Below, piece by piece: positions 8,752-17,538 of a stretch of DNA of 64,000 nucleotides. The position numbers and the translations under genes are program-made. How positions within the stretch are numbered: the stretch's first letter is position 1; every line of letters starts with the position of its first letter. Location: NCBI RefSeq assembly GCF_007829885.1, contig NZ_VIWW01000003.1:186001-250000 (forward strand). Reading direction: 5' to 3'. Below the pieces are notes generated by a model. That model was not told the DNA's origin. It ran no database searches and worked only from the letters and a program-made list of their open reading frames with translations. The stretch is from Streptomyces brevispora (GTDB lineage: Bacteria > Actinomycetota > Actinomycetes > Streptomycetales > Streptomycetaceae).

Positions 8752-10104
8752 TCATTGCCTGGTGGGGCTGAGTACACCGCTCACGTTCAGGACCTCGTGG
8801 CACACCTGTGCCTGACGTCCGGTGGCCGGTGTGCCCGGCTTCGCGCAGGTCACGTTGACGGTCACGGCGTCGTTCTCGGTGATCTTGATAGGGGTGACCC
8901 AGTGATAGTCCTGGTTACGGAACGTCTCCAGCGCGATCGTGGTGATCTTGCGGTCGCCGAACGTGATGGTCAGCACCCCTTCGTCGCCCTGGAAGTTGGC
9001 GACGACGATGTCCGTGATCGCGAAGACCCGGTCCTGGGGCACCTTGTAGGTACCGGCCTTGGACGCCCCGCCGGATGTCTTGAGGTCGATGGTCGCCGAA
9101 CTCTGGCCGGCGCCGGCCGAGGTGCCGTCGCCATCGGTTCCCGGCGTGGCTCCGGGGCTCGAACCGGGCTGTGCGCCCTTGTTCCCGTCGGGCTGGGTGT
9201 CCTTACCGCCCCCGGAACCGGTGCCCGGAGACTGTCCGTCCTGAGCCCCGCCCGGTGTGGGACGCGCCTGGACGGCCTGGGTGGCGGCTTCCTTCGCGGC
9301 GCTGCGTACCACTGGACGGACCAGGGTGAACCAGGCGAGCAACAGCGCGAGGAGCGCCGCGAGCACCGCGAGCAGCCACTTCGGGAAGACCGGGATCTGG
9401 ACGAACTCCGCATCCAGCGGCGGCCGGACGGGGGTCTCGTCCCGTCGCGCCTCGTCCCGTCGTGCCTCCTCCTGGTCGCCGGACTCGGTGGTGTCCACCG
9501 TGAACGGCCACACCACCGGGGAGCCGAACCACACCGGCTTGCCCGTACGGACCCGCAGCCGGACCTCCGCCGACTCGCCGGGCTCCAGCTTCGGCTTCGC
9601 CGGGCTGAAGCCGAACCGCAACTCCTCACCCGCCTGGCCGGGGGTGAAGCCCACCTGCACCGAGGTGTTGCCCAGGTTACGGACCGCCAGCCGGTAGCGC
9701 CCGCGCAGCCAGCCGCGCCGGCGGCGCGGGGCCAGCTCCGTGTGCAGCTCGCGGAACTCCTCGACGTGCACAGTGGTTTCGGGGACCCGCACCGACTCGG
9801 GCTGCTCGGTGGGCAGCACCCGCACCCCGAGGGGGATCTCGCCGGGCCGGGTGCCCGGCGAACGCGGTGGCTCCAGACGGATCGTCACCGTCTCGGAGGT
9901 ACCGGGATAGAGGGAGACCCGCGGGGGCTCCACGGTGGCCCAGGGCGCGCAGTCCCCGACGACCTCCAGGCTGTACGCCTCGACGATGTCGCTGTCGTTG
10001 CGGACGGTCAGGCTGGTCGTGGCGGTGCTGCCCGGCGCCACCGTCACCGCCGGGATGTCGAGGCCGGGCGCGCTGGGGCCGGAAGGGGCTGCAGAAGGCG
10101 TCAC
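8752..10104 (-). CDS. eCIS-associated single-pass membrane protein with Ig-like N-terminal region
   Basis: A 450-residue protein of a kind often labelled 'hydrolytic protein' in Streptomyces injection-system loci, though no catalytic motif is visible. Residues 15-205 look like two beta-sandwich repeats (VTVAPGSTATTSLTVRNDSD; YRLAVRNLGNTSVQVGF). A charged stretch precedes one transmembrane helix (about 243-262). A Gly/Ser/Pro/Gln-rich linker (about 270-350) and a C-terminal beta-rich domain of about 95 residues follow. There is no N-terminal signal peptide, so the helix acts as anchor. The GTG at 10104 was chosen as the first start before recognisable domain sequence. It is divergent from the LuxR regulator. 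An envelope-side partner of the particle is an inference. Confidence 0.8.
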   Translation of the reverse strand: MTPSAAPSGPSAPGLDIPAVTVAPGSTATTSLTVRNDSDIVEAYSLEVVGDCAPWATVEPPRVSLYPGTSETVTIRLEPPRSPGTRPGEIPLGVRVLPTEQPESVRVPETTVHVEEFRELHTELAPRRRRGWLRGRYRLAVRNLGNTSVQVGFTPGQAGEELRFGFSPAKPKLEPGESAEVRLRVRTGKPVWFGSPVVWPFTVDTTESGDQEEARRDEARRDETPVRPPLDAEFVQIPVFPKWLLAVLAALLALLLAWFTLVRPVVRSAAKEAATQAVQARPTPGGAQDGQSPGTGSGGGKDTQPDGNKGAQPGSSPGATPGTDGDGTSAGAGQSSATIDLKTSGGASKAGTYKVPQDRVFAITDIVVANFQGDEGVLTITFGDRKITTIALETFRNQDYHWVTPIKITENDAVTVNVTCAKPGTPATGRQAQVCHEVLNVSGVLSPTRQ

Positions 10105-10344
10105 ACCGCCACGGTAGGACCGCGCCTCGTCCACCACGAGGAGCGCGAGGGCAATACCCGGGCAACTGCGGTGCCCGGGAAGCCAAGGCCAACTCCCGTT
10201 CCCGGCTGAGCCGTTGATCCTGCCGTCCACCTCACGCGCGCCGCCGCGCGCGCCCGTCCGGCCGTCACTTGGCCCCCGCGTCACCCCTGCGCCGCACTTG
10301 CGTTCTTCTGCCCACGAACTCATGAAACAGGAACTCCGCTACCC

Positions 10345-11067
10345 ATGACCTGCCCAGAGCAGTACAGCCCGGCCATGTCCGTCACCACACCACGTCTGTC
10401 CGCCCAGGCACCGGCCTCGCACCGGACCTCCCGCTCAGGCCGCCCGGACCAGGTGACCGTGGCCGTCTACGCCGCCGATCCCGTCCTGCACGTCGGCGTC
10501 GTCCAGCAGTTACGCCGACGCCCCGAGGTCAGTCTGCTCGACGAAGCCGAAGCGGATCAGGCCCAGGTGTCCCTGGTGGTTGTCGACACCGTCGACGACG
10601 ACGTGGCAGCCCTGCTGCACCGGCTGCGGCACAACACCGACACCCGCACCGGCCTGGTGGTCGGCACCCTCGGGGCCGGTGCGCTGCAACGCGTCATCGA
10701 GTGCGGTGTCTCGGCGGTACTGCGGCGCTCCGAGGCCGGCCAGGACCAGCTTCTCCACCTGGTCCTGGCGATAGCCAACGGCGAGGGTGTGCTCCCCGGC
10801 GACCTGCTGGGCAAGCTGCTCAGCCACGTGGGCAGCCTCCAGCGCTCGGCGCTCGACCCGCGGAGCCTGTCGATGTCCACGCTGACCACGCGCGAGGCGG
10901 ACATGCTGCGTCTGGTGTCGGAAGGCCTGGACACCGTGGAGATAGCCCGCAAGACCGCGTACTCCGAACGGACCGTCAAGAACGTGCTGCACGAGATCAT
11001 CACGCGGCTGCAACTGCGCAACCGGGCCCACGCGGTCGGCTACGCACTGCGCAACGGGCTGATCTGA
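10345..11067 (+). CDS. LuxR/NarL-family transcriptional regulator of the eCIS locus
   Basis: A 240-residue response-regulator-like protein. Residues 38-150 resemble a receiver fold (VTVAVYAADPVLHVGVVQQL; VVVDTVDDD holds a candidate Asp). Residues 178-240 form a LuxR helix-turn-helix (LTTREADMLRLVSEGLDTVE, then SERTVKNVLHEI). The receiver lacks several standard acidic and Lys positions, so phosphorylation is uncertain. The start at 10345 has AGGA upstream; an ATG at 10375 has no ribosome site. It is the first plus-strand gene of the locus, divergent from the membrane protein and followed by the secreted beta-propeller gene after 190 bases. Regulation of the locus is the likely job, by position only. 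Confidence 0.88.
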   Translation: MTCPEQYSPAMSVTTPRLSAQAPASHRTSRSGRPDQVTVAVYAADPVLHVGVVQQLRRRPEVSLLDEAEADQAQVSLVVVDTVDDDVAALLHRLRHNTDTRTGLVVGTLGAGALQRVIECGVSAVLRRSEAGQDQLLHLVLAIANGEGVLPGDLLGKLLSHVGSLQRSALDPRSLSMSTLTTREADMLRLVSEGLDTVEIARKTAYSERTVKNVLHEIITRLQLRNRAHAVGYALRNGLI

Positions 11068-11258
11068 CGACGCCGGGCACCCCGGCACTGCCCGAAAGCG
11101 CACCGTACGTTTCCCCCGGGTACGGCCCCGCCGCCCTGCCGCGCCGCGCGCGGCCACCGCAGGGTGGCGGGGGACGGCCGGATACCGCACCGGACCACCC
11201 GCCCGGTCCCGCACCGGACGACAGCCCGATACCGCACCAGACAGCGAGGTGGACCGTG

Positions 11259-14200
11259 ATGCGCACCGCCGGCCCCGGTGGGCGGTTCCGCCCAGGAAGA
11301 CTCGGGGCGTCGTTGCTGCTCCTGATCCCCCTGCTCGCGGTGACGACCGCTTCCGGCGAGGGCAGCGCGGAGTCCCGGCCGCAGGCGGCCGACGCCGCTG
11401 CCACCCGGATCGCGTACGCCGGTACCCGGCACCGAAGTCTCGGCCGGGTGGAAGCGCAGAACAACACCCACAGCGCACCGCTGTTCGGCACGGGCCCGGC
11501 CCACTTCGACATCCAGCCGTCCGCCCTCGGCGACGCGATGGTCTTCGTGAGCCGTCGCGACGAGAAGGCCCCGCAGGTCTACCTGCGGACCGCCGACGGT
11601 TCGGTGCGCCGTCTCACCAGCGGCCGGTACGCGGGGCACCCCCAACTGACGCCGGACGGACAGTCCGTGGTGTTCGACTCGGCCGAACCCGGCGGCCCGG
11701 ACGGTCGCAAGCAGCGCGACCTGTGGCTGGTGCGGACCGACGGCACCGGCCTGACACGGCTCACCGACACACCCTGGGACGAGGAGTGCCCGACGGTCTC
11801 CCCGGACGGGCGGCGCCTGGCGTACTCCGGCGGCAACGATCCGGTGGCCGGGATGCAGATCTACGTCCGGCCCCTGGAGGGCGGCACCGCCACCAGGATC
11901 ACCGATCCCCTGAACGGCGAGGCCACCGACCCGGCGTGGAACCCGGTCGACGACCCCGCGCACCGGGACCTGATCGCGTACACCACCGCCGGGCCGCAGG
12001 GACCCCGGCTGCGGGTGACGGACGGGGGCACCGACGGGCCGCTGCTCGGGGGCGTACAGGCAGGGTGGCGTACCCACGGGGCAGCATGGCTGCCCGACGG
12101 GGACGGTGTGCTGTTCCTGAGCCCCGACCGCACCTGTGACTGCGAGGGCGATTGGAACCATGTGTTCCGGGTGCCCGCGCACTCCGACGCCACACCGGAA
12201 CTGGTGCTCAGTGAGGACCGGGAGGTCCTCTCGCCCACCTGGACCGGTACCCTCGGCGACGGCGGGGTGGTGGTCGAGCGCACCTCGGCGGACGGCCCGC
12301 ACGTGGTGACGCTGCAGGACGCCAGGTCGGACGGGTCCGACCCCCGCGACCTGGGGCTGACGATCCTCGACGAGGACCCGGCAGCCGACACCGACACCGA
12401 TCCCGCCGACGACCCGCTCTTCCGGCCCGCGCCCGGGTCCGACCCGTGGACCGAACGGCAGAACTACACGCCCGACGGCCGCAGGATCGTGGTGACCCGC
12501 TTCGAGGGCGACGTCGGCAATCGCGTGGAGCGGATCTGGATGGTGGATGCCGACGGCTCCAACAAGGCGTACATGAAACTCGACGGACGCGGACCGAGGG
12601 ACTGGGACACCGACCCGACGTTCTCACCGGACGGCAAGTACCTCGCGTTCACCCGGACTTCGCCGGGTGGCGTCGGCGACGCGGCGGGACCCAGCAGCAT
12701 TCTGATCGCGGACGTCGCGACCGGCGAGATCCGTGACCGGATCACCGCTTCGGCCGGGCAGCCCCAGGGCGGCGACGCCCAGCCCACCTGGTCCTCCGAC
12801 GGCACCACCCTGGCCTTCACCCGCAACCAGGTGATCGACGGGGGCGGCGGCAACAAGCACATCTGGACCGTGCCGGTGAACGACCTGGGCGCCCAGCGCG
12901 ATCTGAGCGCCACGATATGCCCGGGCGACTGCGAAGTCATCGACGACAGCCCCGCGTTCTCGCCGGACGGGCGCAGCATCGCCTTCAACCGCAAGAACGG
13001 CGGCGGCCGGATCGACGAGCACAACGGCATCCTGCTGACGTCCCTGGCGGACGGCGACTGCAGGGTGCTGATGCCCGACGCCTCCCGCGATCTTCCTGAC
13101 GCCTGCCGCAAGGAGCTGCCGGACACCTCGGCCACCGGCCCGTTCCAGCCGCGTGACGCCGCCTGGACGGCCGACGGCACGGGCCTGGTGTTCAGCGCCC
13201 GCGAAACCCTCCCGGTCAACAGCCCCGAGAAGCTGTACCTCCTGGATATCGCGTCCGGCGGCCGCAGCCCGCTCACCACCGGCCTCCCGGGCCGGCAGAA
13301 GGAACCCAGCGTCCAGCAGTCCGTCGACCTCGCGGTCCACGCGCCCGGCACCGTCCCCGAGGTCACCGTCGACCGCTCCACGACGGTCCGTGTCGACGTG
13401 GTCAACAACGGCCCCGCCGCTTCCCCGGGCACCCGGCTGACCGTCGCTCCGCCCCCCGGTGTGCGGATCACCGGCCTGACCTGGCCCGGGGGCACCTGCG
13501 ACGCAGCCTCCCTCCAGTGCGATGTCGGTGTGGTGCCGCCCGGCGCCACCGTCCCGGTGACCGTCACCCTCGTAGGGGTCGTCCCTGGCGACGCCCCGGT
13601 CGACTGGTCGGTCACCGGCGCCGTACTCGATCCGCAGCCCAGCGACAACGCCGGCCGGACCGTGGTGCCGGTCGGCGAGGCCACGCAGCCCCCGACGACC
13701 CCGCCCCCGACGACCCCGCCCCCGACGACCCCTGCGCCCACGACTCCGGTGCCCACGACCGCGCCGCCCACCGTGCCCCCGGAGCCGGACGAGCCCGAGG
13801 CCGGGCCCGGGGTACGCGTCACGGCCCAGCCGAACCCCGGCTACGTCGGCGGACGCGTCGTGGTGACGTACACCGTGCGCAACGGCCGCGAGGCACTGGC
13901 GACCGGGCTGCGGCTGCGGGTCGGGCTGCCCCCGGGCATGCCGAACAATGGGCCGCAGCCGGGCTGCGACCGCTCCTGGGTGTGCGCGCTGCCGGACCTG
14001 GCCCCGGGCGCGAGCACCGTCGTCCGGGTCGTCCTCAGCCCCGACAAGGCGCTCACCGGCCGCGTCACCGGCCGGCTCACCACCACCGGCACGGACGCCG
14101 ACAGAAGCGACAACACCGCCCAGCAGCGGCTGCGCATCCTCCAGCCGCGCATCGTCGCGGTGCCGGCGATCGGCAAGCCCGGCTTCGTCACCTCGGTACG

Positions 14201-14444
14201 CGGCAAGGACTTCCCGCCCGGAGCACGGGTGCGGTTCACCTGGAAGCCGGGAATCACCGCGGCGGCCGCGCCGACCGTGCCGCAGCCGGACGGCACGTTC
14301 ATCGGCCAGCTGCTCATCCTCGCCAAGGACGAGACCGGACCACGTGTCATCACGGCCAGGGGCCCCGGGTTCTCACCGGTGAAGACCGACTTCCTGGTGG
14401 TCATCGGCAACTGGCAGCCGCCCGGCGAGATGAGCCGCCGGTGA
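11259..14444 (+). CDS. Large secreted TolB-like beta-propeller protein with DUF11-type repeats
   Basis: A 1061-residue exported protein. The signal peptide is in the first 35 residues (a basic start, then LGASLLLLIPLLAVTTASG). Residues about 60-680 hold repeated WD40-like PD40 blades with the signature SPDG-x3-[AF] (TPDGQSVVF, SPDGRRLAY, SPDGKYLAF, SPDGRSIAF). Two adhesion-like beta domains (about 690-810 and 850-960) flank a Thr/Pro linker (PPTTPPPTTPPPTTP). The C-terminal 90 residues are another beta domain. ATG 11259 follows AGGTGG; GTG 11256 is an alternative. The stop overlaps the Cis16 GTG, so a secreted protein is translationally coupled to a cytoplasmic machine part. Its role is unknown. 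Confidence 0.87.
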   Translation: MRTAGPGGRFRPGRLGASLLLLIPLLAVTTASGEGSAESRPQAADAAATRIAYAGTRHRSLGRVEAQNNTHSAPLFGTGPAHFDIQPSALGDAMVFVSRRDEKAPQVYLRTADGSVRRLTSGRYAGHPQLTPDGQSVVFDSAEPGGPDGRKQRDLWLVRTDGTGLTRLTDTPWDEECPTVSPDGRRLAYSGGNDPVAGMQIYVRPLEGGTATRITDPLNGEATDPAWNPVDDPAHRDLIAYTTAGPQGPRLRVTDGGTDGPLLGGVQAGWRTHGAAWLPDGDGVLFLSPDRTCDCEGDWNHVFRVPAHSDATPELVLSEDREVLSPTWTGTLGDGGVVVERTSADGPHVVTLQDARSDGSDPRDLGLTILDEDPAADTDTDPADDPLFRPAPGSDPWTERQNYTPDGRRIVVTRFEGDVGNRVERIWMVDADGSNKAYMKLDGRGPRDWDTDPTFSPDGKYLAFTRTSPGGVGDAAGPSSILIADVATGEIRDRITASAGQPQGGDAQPTWSSDGTTLAFTRNQVIDGGGGNKHIWTVPVNDLGAQRDLSATICPGDCEVIDDSPAFSPDGRSIAFNRKNGGGRIDEHNGILLTSLADGDCRVLMPDASRDLPDACRKELPDTSATGPFQPRDAAWTADGTGLVFSARETLPVNSPEKLYLLDIASGGRSPLTTGLPGRQKEPSVQQSVDLAVHAPGTVPEVTVDRSTTVRVDVVNNGPAASPGTRLTVAPPPGVRITGLTWPGGTCDAASLQCDVGVVPPGATVPVTVTLVGVVPGDAPVDWSVTGAVLDPQPSDNAGRTVVPVGEATQPPTTPPPTTPPPTTPAPTTPVPTTAPPTVPPEPDEPEAGPGVRVTAQPNPGYVGGRVVVTYTVRNGREALATGLRLRVGLPPGMPNNGPQPGCDRSWVCALPDLAPGASTVVRVVLSPDKALTGRVTGRLTTTGTDADRSDNTAQQRLRILQPRIVAVPAIGKPGFVTSVRGKDFPPGARVRFTWKPGITAAAAPTVPQPDGTFIGQLLILAKDETGPRVITARGPGFSPVKTDFLVVIGNWQPPGEMSRR

Positions 14445-15145
14445 TCCACGAGGTCGACGAGGGGATGCGCCGCCTGCTCGGCGAATCGGGCCTGGAGGCA
14501 TCGGGCGTCGAGGTGGTCTTCGACGCCCCCACCAGGGACTGGGCGGCGCGCCGCAACGCCCCGACGGTGTGCGTCTTCCTCTACGACATCCGCGAGGACG
14601 CCACCCGGCGCGGCAGCGGCGCCGGGGAGGTGTACGACGCGGACGGGCACTTGGTGGCGCGGCGCACCCCGCCGCGCTGGTTCGAGCTGACGTACCTGGT
14701 CACGGCGTGGGCGAGCCGTCCGCAGGACGAGCACCGGCTGCTCTCACAGGTGCTCGCCTGCCTGGTGGCCACCGACACGCTGCCCGCCCGGCTGCTCACC
14801 GGCACGCTCGCCGAACTCGGCCTGACCGTGGGCCTGGACACCGCCGGGTCCGGGCTCGACGCACCGGCCGCATCCGATGTGTGGTCGGCGCTCGGAGGGG
14901 AGCTGAAGGCGTCGCTCGGAGTGCGGGTGCGGGCGCCGCTCGCCGGGGTGAGTACGGACGTCGCGCCGCCGGTCACCGAAGGGCTCGTCGTCCGCTCCGC
15001 CGCCCGGAGCGAGAGCGGGGAAGCGGCGGCGGGACGGCGGCTGCGCTATACGGGAACGAGCGAGGCGGGCCCGGACGGTTTCGCCGGCCCACGCGAGCGG
15101 CGGCCCGCCCCCGCCCGGCGCCGCCGGGGGGACCGCCAGCCATGA
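14441..15145 (+). CDS. cis16: eCIS cap/terminator protein, DUF4255 (Pvc16 N-terminal) family
   Basis: A 234-residue protein whose first 180 residues match the DUF4255/Pvc16 pattern: IHEVDEGMRRLLGESG, then VCVFLYDIRED, then RWFELTYLVTAWASRPQDEH with LLSQVLACL. In Afp and Pvc particles this family caps or terminates the tube and sheath at the end distal to the baseplate. The C-terminal 45 residues are Arg/Gly/Pro-rich and probably disordered. GTG overlaps the upstream stop, and its own stop overlaps the Cis15 ATG (ATGA). The assignment is firm by motif and by pairing with the ATPase. Confidence 0.87.
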   Translation: MIHEVDEGMRRLLGESGLEASGVEVVFDAPTRDWAARRNAPTVCVFLYDIREDATRRGSGAGEVYDADGHLVARRTPPRWFELTYLVTAWASRPQDEHRLLSQVLACLVATDTLPARLLTGTLAELGLTVGLDTAGSGLDAPAASDVWSALGGELKASLGVRVRAPLAGVSTDVAPPVTEGLVVRSAARSESGEAAAGRRLRYTGTSEAGPDGFAGPRERRPAPARRRRGDRQP

Positions 15146-17439
15146 CATACGCCGCCGAGCCCGTCGTTGAAGCCGTGGCTCAAGCCGACGCCGAGCCCGC
15201 TCTCGAAGCCGTGGTTCGACCTGACACCGAATCTGCCGTCCCTGCGCAGACCGACGGCCGGCCCGATGTCCGGCACGATGCCCGGACCGACGGCCGGCCC
15301 GATGTCCGGCACGATGCCCGGACCGACGGCCGGCCCGATGTCCGGCACGATGCCCGGACCGACCACGCCCCTGTCGCCGATGCCGCCTCCGCCGGCATGG
15401 CGGATCTCTGGTCTCGGCTCCGCCTTGTCGAGGAACGGGTCCGGCATGCGGTGGCGGTCCGCCGCGCCGCCGACCCCGACCCCGACGACCCCTACCGGGG
15501 CCAGTACCTCACTCCCGAGGCGATCGCCCGCATCCTGGACGAGCCGGGCGGCCTCGGCCTACCCGCCCACGAGCCCTGGCACCCGCCTCCCGGGTCCGTT
15601 CTCGACGGACTCGCCGGTCGGTTCGGCCTGTCCCCACTGGACATGGACCTGCTCATCGTCGCGGTGGCGCCGGACCTGGACGCGCGGTTCGAACGGCTCT
15701 ACGGCTACCTCAACGACGACCTGACCCGCCGTCGCCCCACGGTCGGGCTCGCCCTGGAGCTGTGCGGGCTCGCCGGTGCGGCATCCGCCCGATTCCGGCT
15801 CGCCCCCGCCGCGCCGCTCGTCGAGGGTGGTCTGGTGGAGGTCACCGAGCCGGAACGGCCGCCGCTCTCACGCGTCCTGGCCGTCCCTGACCGGGTTACC
15901 GCACACCTCCTGGGGAACGCGCAGCCCGACGCCCGGCTCGCCGGGGTGCTCGGCGAGGCCTGCGAGGACCCGACCGCCGAAGCGGCGGAGGTCCGCCGCG
16001 CCGCGGCCGCGTCCCGGACCGGCACCGGCCTCGTCCACCTGCGCAGCCGGGGCGGCGACGCCGAGGGCCTGGCCGCCGCCGCCCTGCGCGCGGCCGGGTT
16101 GCGTCCGCTCGTCCTGGATGCGGTGGCGCTCGCCCGACGCTCCGGCGAAGTGCCGGAACTCGCCCGGGTCGCCGCCCGTGAAGCCCGCCTGACCGGCGCC
16201 GGGATCGTCCTCGGCCCGGTGGAGGCGCTGCCCGCGGAACCCGCCGAACGGGCCCGTACGCTGGGGGTGTTGTGTGCGGCGCTGCGGGGGATTCCCCTGT
16301 TCACGCACGGGACCGTCGGCTGGGACCCGGCCTGGGCGGCCGACGCCCCCGTCGCCCTGACCGTGACGGCGCCGTCTCCCGAGCGGCAGGCCGTGCGCTG
16401 GCGGCACGCCCTCGACCGGGCCGCCGGTGACGGTTCCACCGTCGCAGACGCCGAGGCGCTCGCCCGTGCGGTCGCCGCGCACCGCCTGGACTCCGGGCAG
16501 TTGCGCCGCGCCGCCGACGCGGCGGTGCGCACGGCCGCCCTCGCGGGCGGTCCGGTCCGCGCCGACGATCTGCAGAGCGCCGTACGTGCCCAGAACGGTG
16601 CGGGGCTCGACCGGCTCGCCCGCCGGGTGGAGCCCGGCGTCGGCTGGGACGACCTGGTGCTCCCACCACCCACCCACCGGCGACTGCGTGAACTCGCGCT
16701 GCGTGCCCGTCACCGCGAGCAGGTGCTCGGGCAGTGGGGGATGCGGCCCGGCGGCGGCCGGGGGCGTGGCGTGATCGCGCTGTTCGCAGGCGAGTCCGGC
16801 ACCGGCAAGACCATGTCCGCCGAGGTGGTCGCCGCGGACCTGGGCATGGACCTGTACGTGGTCGACCTGTCCACGGTCGTCGACAAGTACGTGGGGGAGA
16901 CCGAGAAGAACCTGGAACGGATCTTCACCGAGGCGTCGGCGGTCAACGCGGTACTGCTCTTCGACGAGGCCGACGCGATTTTCGGCAAGCGCTCGGAGGT
17001 GAAGGACGCCCACGACCGGCACGCCAACATCGAGTCGGCGTACCTGCTTCAGCGCATGGAGTCGTTCGACGGGATCGCGGTGCTCACCACCAATCTGCGG
17101 GCCAACCTGGACGAGGCGTTCACGCGCCGGCTGGACGTGGTCGCGGACTTCCCGGTGCCCGACTCCGGTCAGCGCCGCGCCCTGTGGGACCGGTGCCTGG
17201 GCGACCGGCTGCCCCGGGCCGACGACCTGGATCTCGGCTTCTGCGCGGACCGTTTCGAACTGGCCGGCGGCTCGATCCGGGCCTGCGCCGTGACCGCGGC
17301 CTACCTCGCGGCGGAGTCCGGCACCCCGCTCACCATGCGGCAGGTGGTGACGGCCGTCGTGCAGGAGTACCGCAAGCTCGGACGGCTGGTCCTGGACGGC
17401 GAGTTCGGCCCCTATCTGCCGGACGCCACCGGCGCCTGA
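15142..17439 (+). CDS. cis15: eCIS AAA+ ATPase
   Basis: A 765-residue AAA+ ATPase of the Afp15/Pvc15 type, implicated in assembly of these particles. Residues 1-85 are a variable tail that includes three exact 12-residue repeats. Residues 90-480 are a degenerate N-terminal ATPase-like region. The active AAA domain has Walker A GESGTGKT (550-557), Walker B LLFDEADAIFG with Asp608-Glu609, sensor 1 VLTTNLRANLDEAF and an arginine-finger region FTRRLD. It is encoded immediately after cis16 with ATGA overlap and faces the effector gene. A hairpin at 17489-17538 separates the two convergent genes. Confidence 0.92.
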   Translation: MTYAAEPVVEAVAQADAEPALEAVVRPDTESAVPAQTDGRPDVRHDARTDGRPDVRHDARTDGRPDVRHDARTDHAPVADAASAGMADLWSRLRLVEERVRHAVAVRRAADPDPDDPYRGQYLTPEAIARILDEPGGLGLPAHEPWHPPPGSVLDGLAGRFGLSPLDMDLLIVAVAPDLDARFERLYGYLNDDLTRRRPTVGLALELCGLAGAASARFRLAPAAPLVEGGLVEVTEPERPPLSRVLAVPDRVTAHLLGNAQPDARLAGVLGEACEDPTAEAAEVRRAAAASRTGTGLVHLRSRGGDAEGLAAAALRAAGLRPLVLDAVALARRSGEVPELARVAAREARLTGAGIVLGPVEALPAEPAERARTLGVLCAALRGIPLFTHGTVGWDPAWAADAPVALTVTAPSPERQAVRWRHALDRAAGDGSTVADAEALARAVAAHRLDSGQLRRAADAAVRTAALAGGPVRADDLQSAVRAQNGAGLDRLARRVEPGVGWDDLVLPPPTHRRLRELALRARHREQVLGQWGMRPGGGRGRGVIALFAGESGTGKTMSAEVVAADLGMDLYVVDLSTVVDKYVGETEKNLERIFTEASAVNAVLLFDEADAIFGKRSEVKDAHDRHANIESAYLLQRMESFDGIAVLTTNLRANLDEAFTRRLDVVADFPVPDSGQRRALWDRCLGDRLPRADDLDLGFCADRFELAGGSIRACAVTAAYLAAESGTPLTMRQVVTAVVQEYRKLGRLVLDGEFGPYLPDATGA
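15250..15357. repeat. Three exact 36-bp tandem repeats inside cis15
   Basis: Three consecutive identical 36-base units (15250-15285, 15286-15321, 15322-15357) encode the peptide TDGRPDVRHDAR three times, plus the start of a fourth (TDHAP). The reading frame is kept. The array lies in the disordered N-terminal tail of the ATPase, so copy number could vary between strains without breaking the enzyme. Confidence 0.95.
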
Positions 17440-17488
17440 GGGGCGGGGCGCCCACGTTCCGCCTCGACGGAGCGGCCCGCGGGCCATG

Positions 17489-17538
17489 CCGTGTCCTGAC
17501 GCGGCGCGGCCCGCCGGAAACGCCGTGTCAGGACACGG
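17489..17538. terminator. Hairpin between convergent cis15 and effector gene
   Basis: Inverted repeat with arms 17489-17504 and 17523-17538 (16 bp, one G-T pair) and an 18-base loop. The right arm overlaps the stop codon of the minus-strand effector gene. The position suits a bidirectional terminator for two converging genes. Confidence 0.6.
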
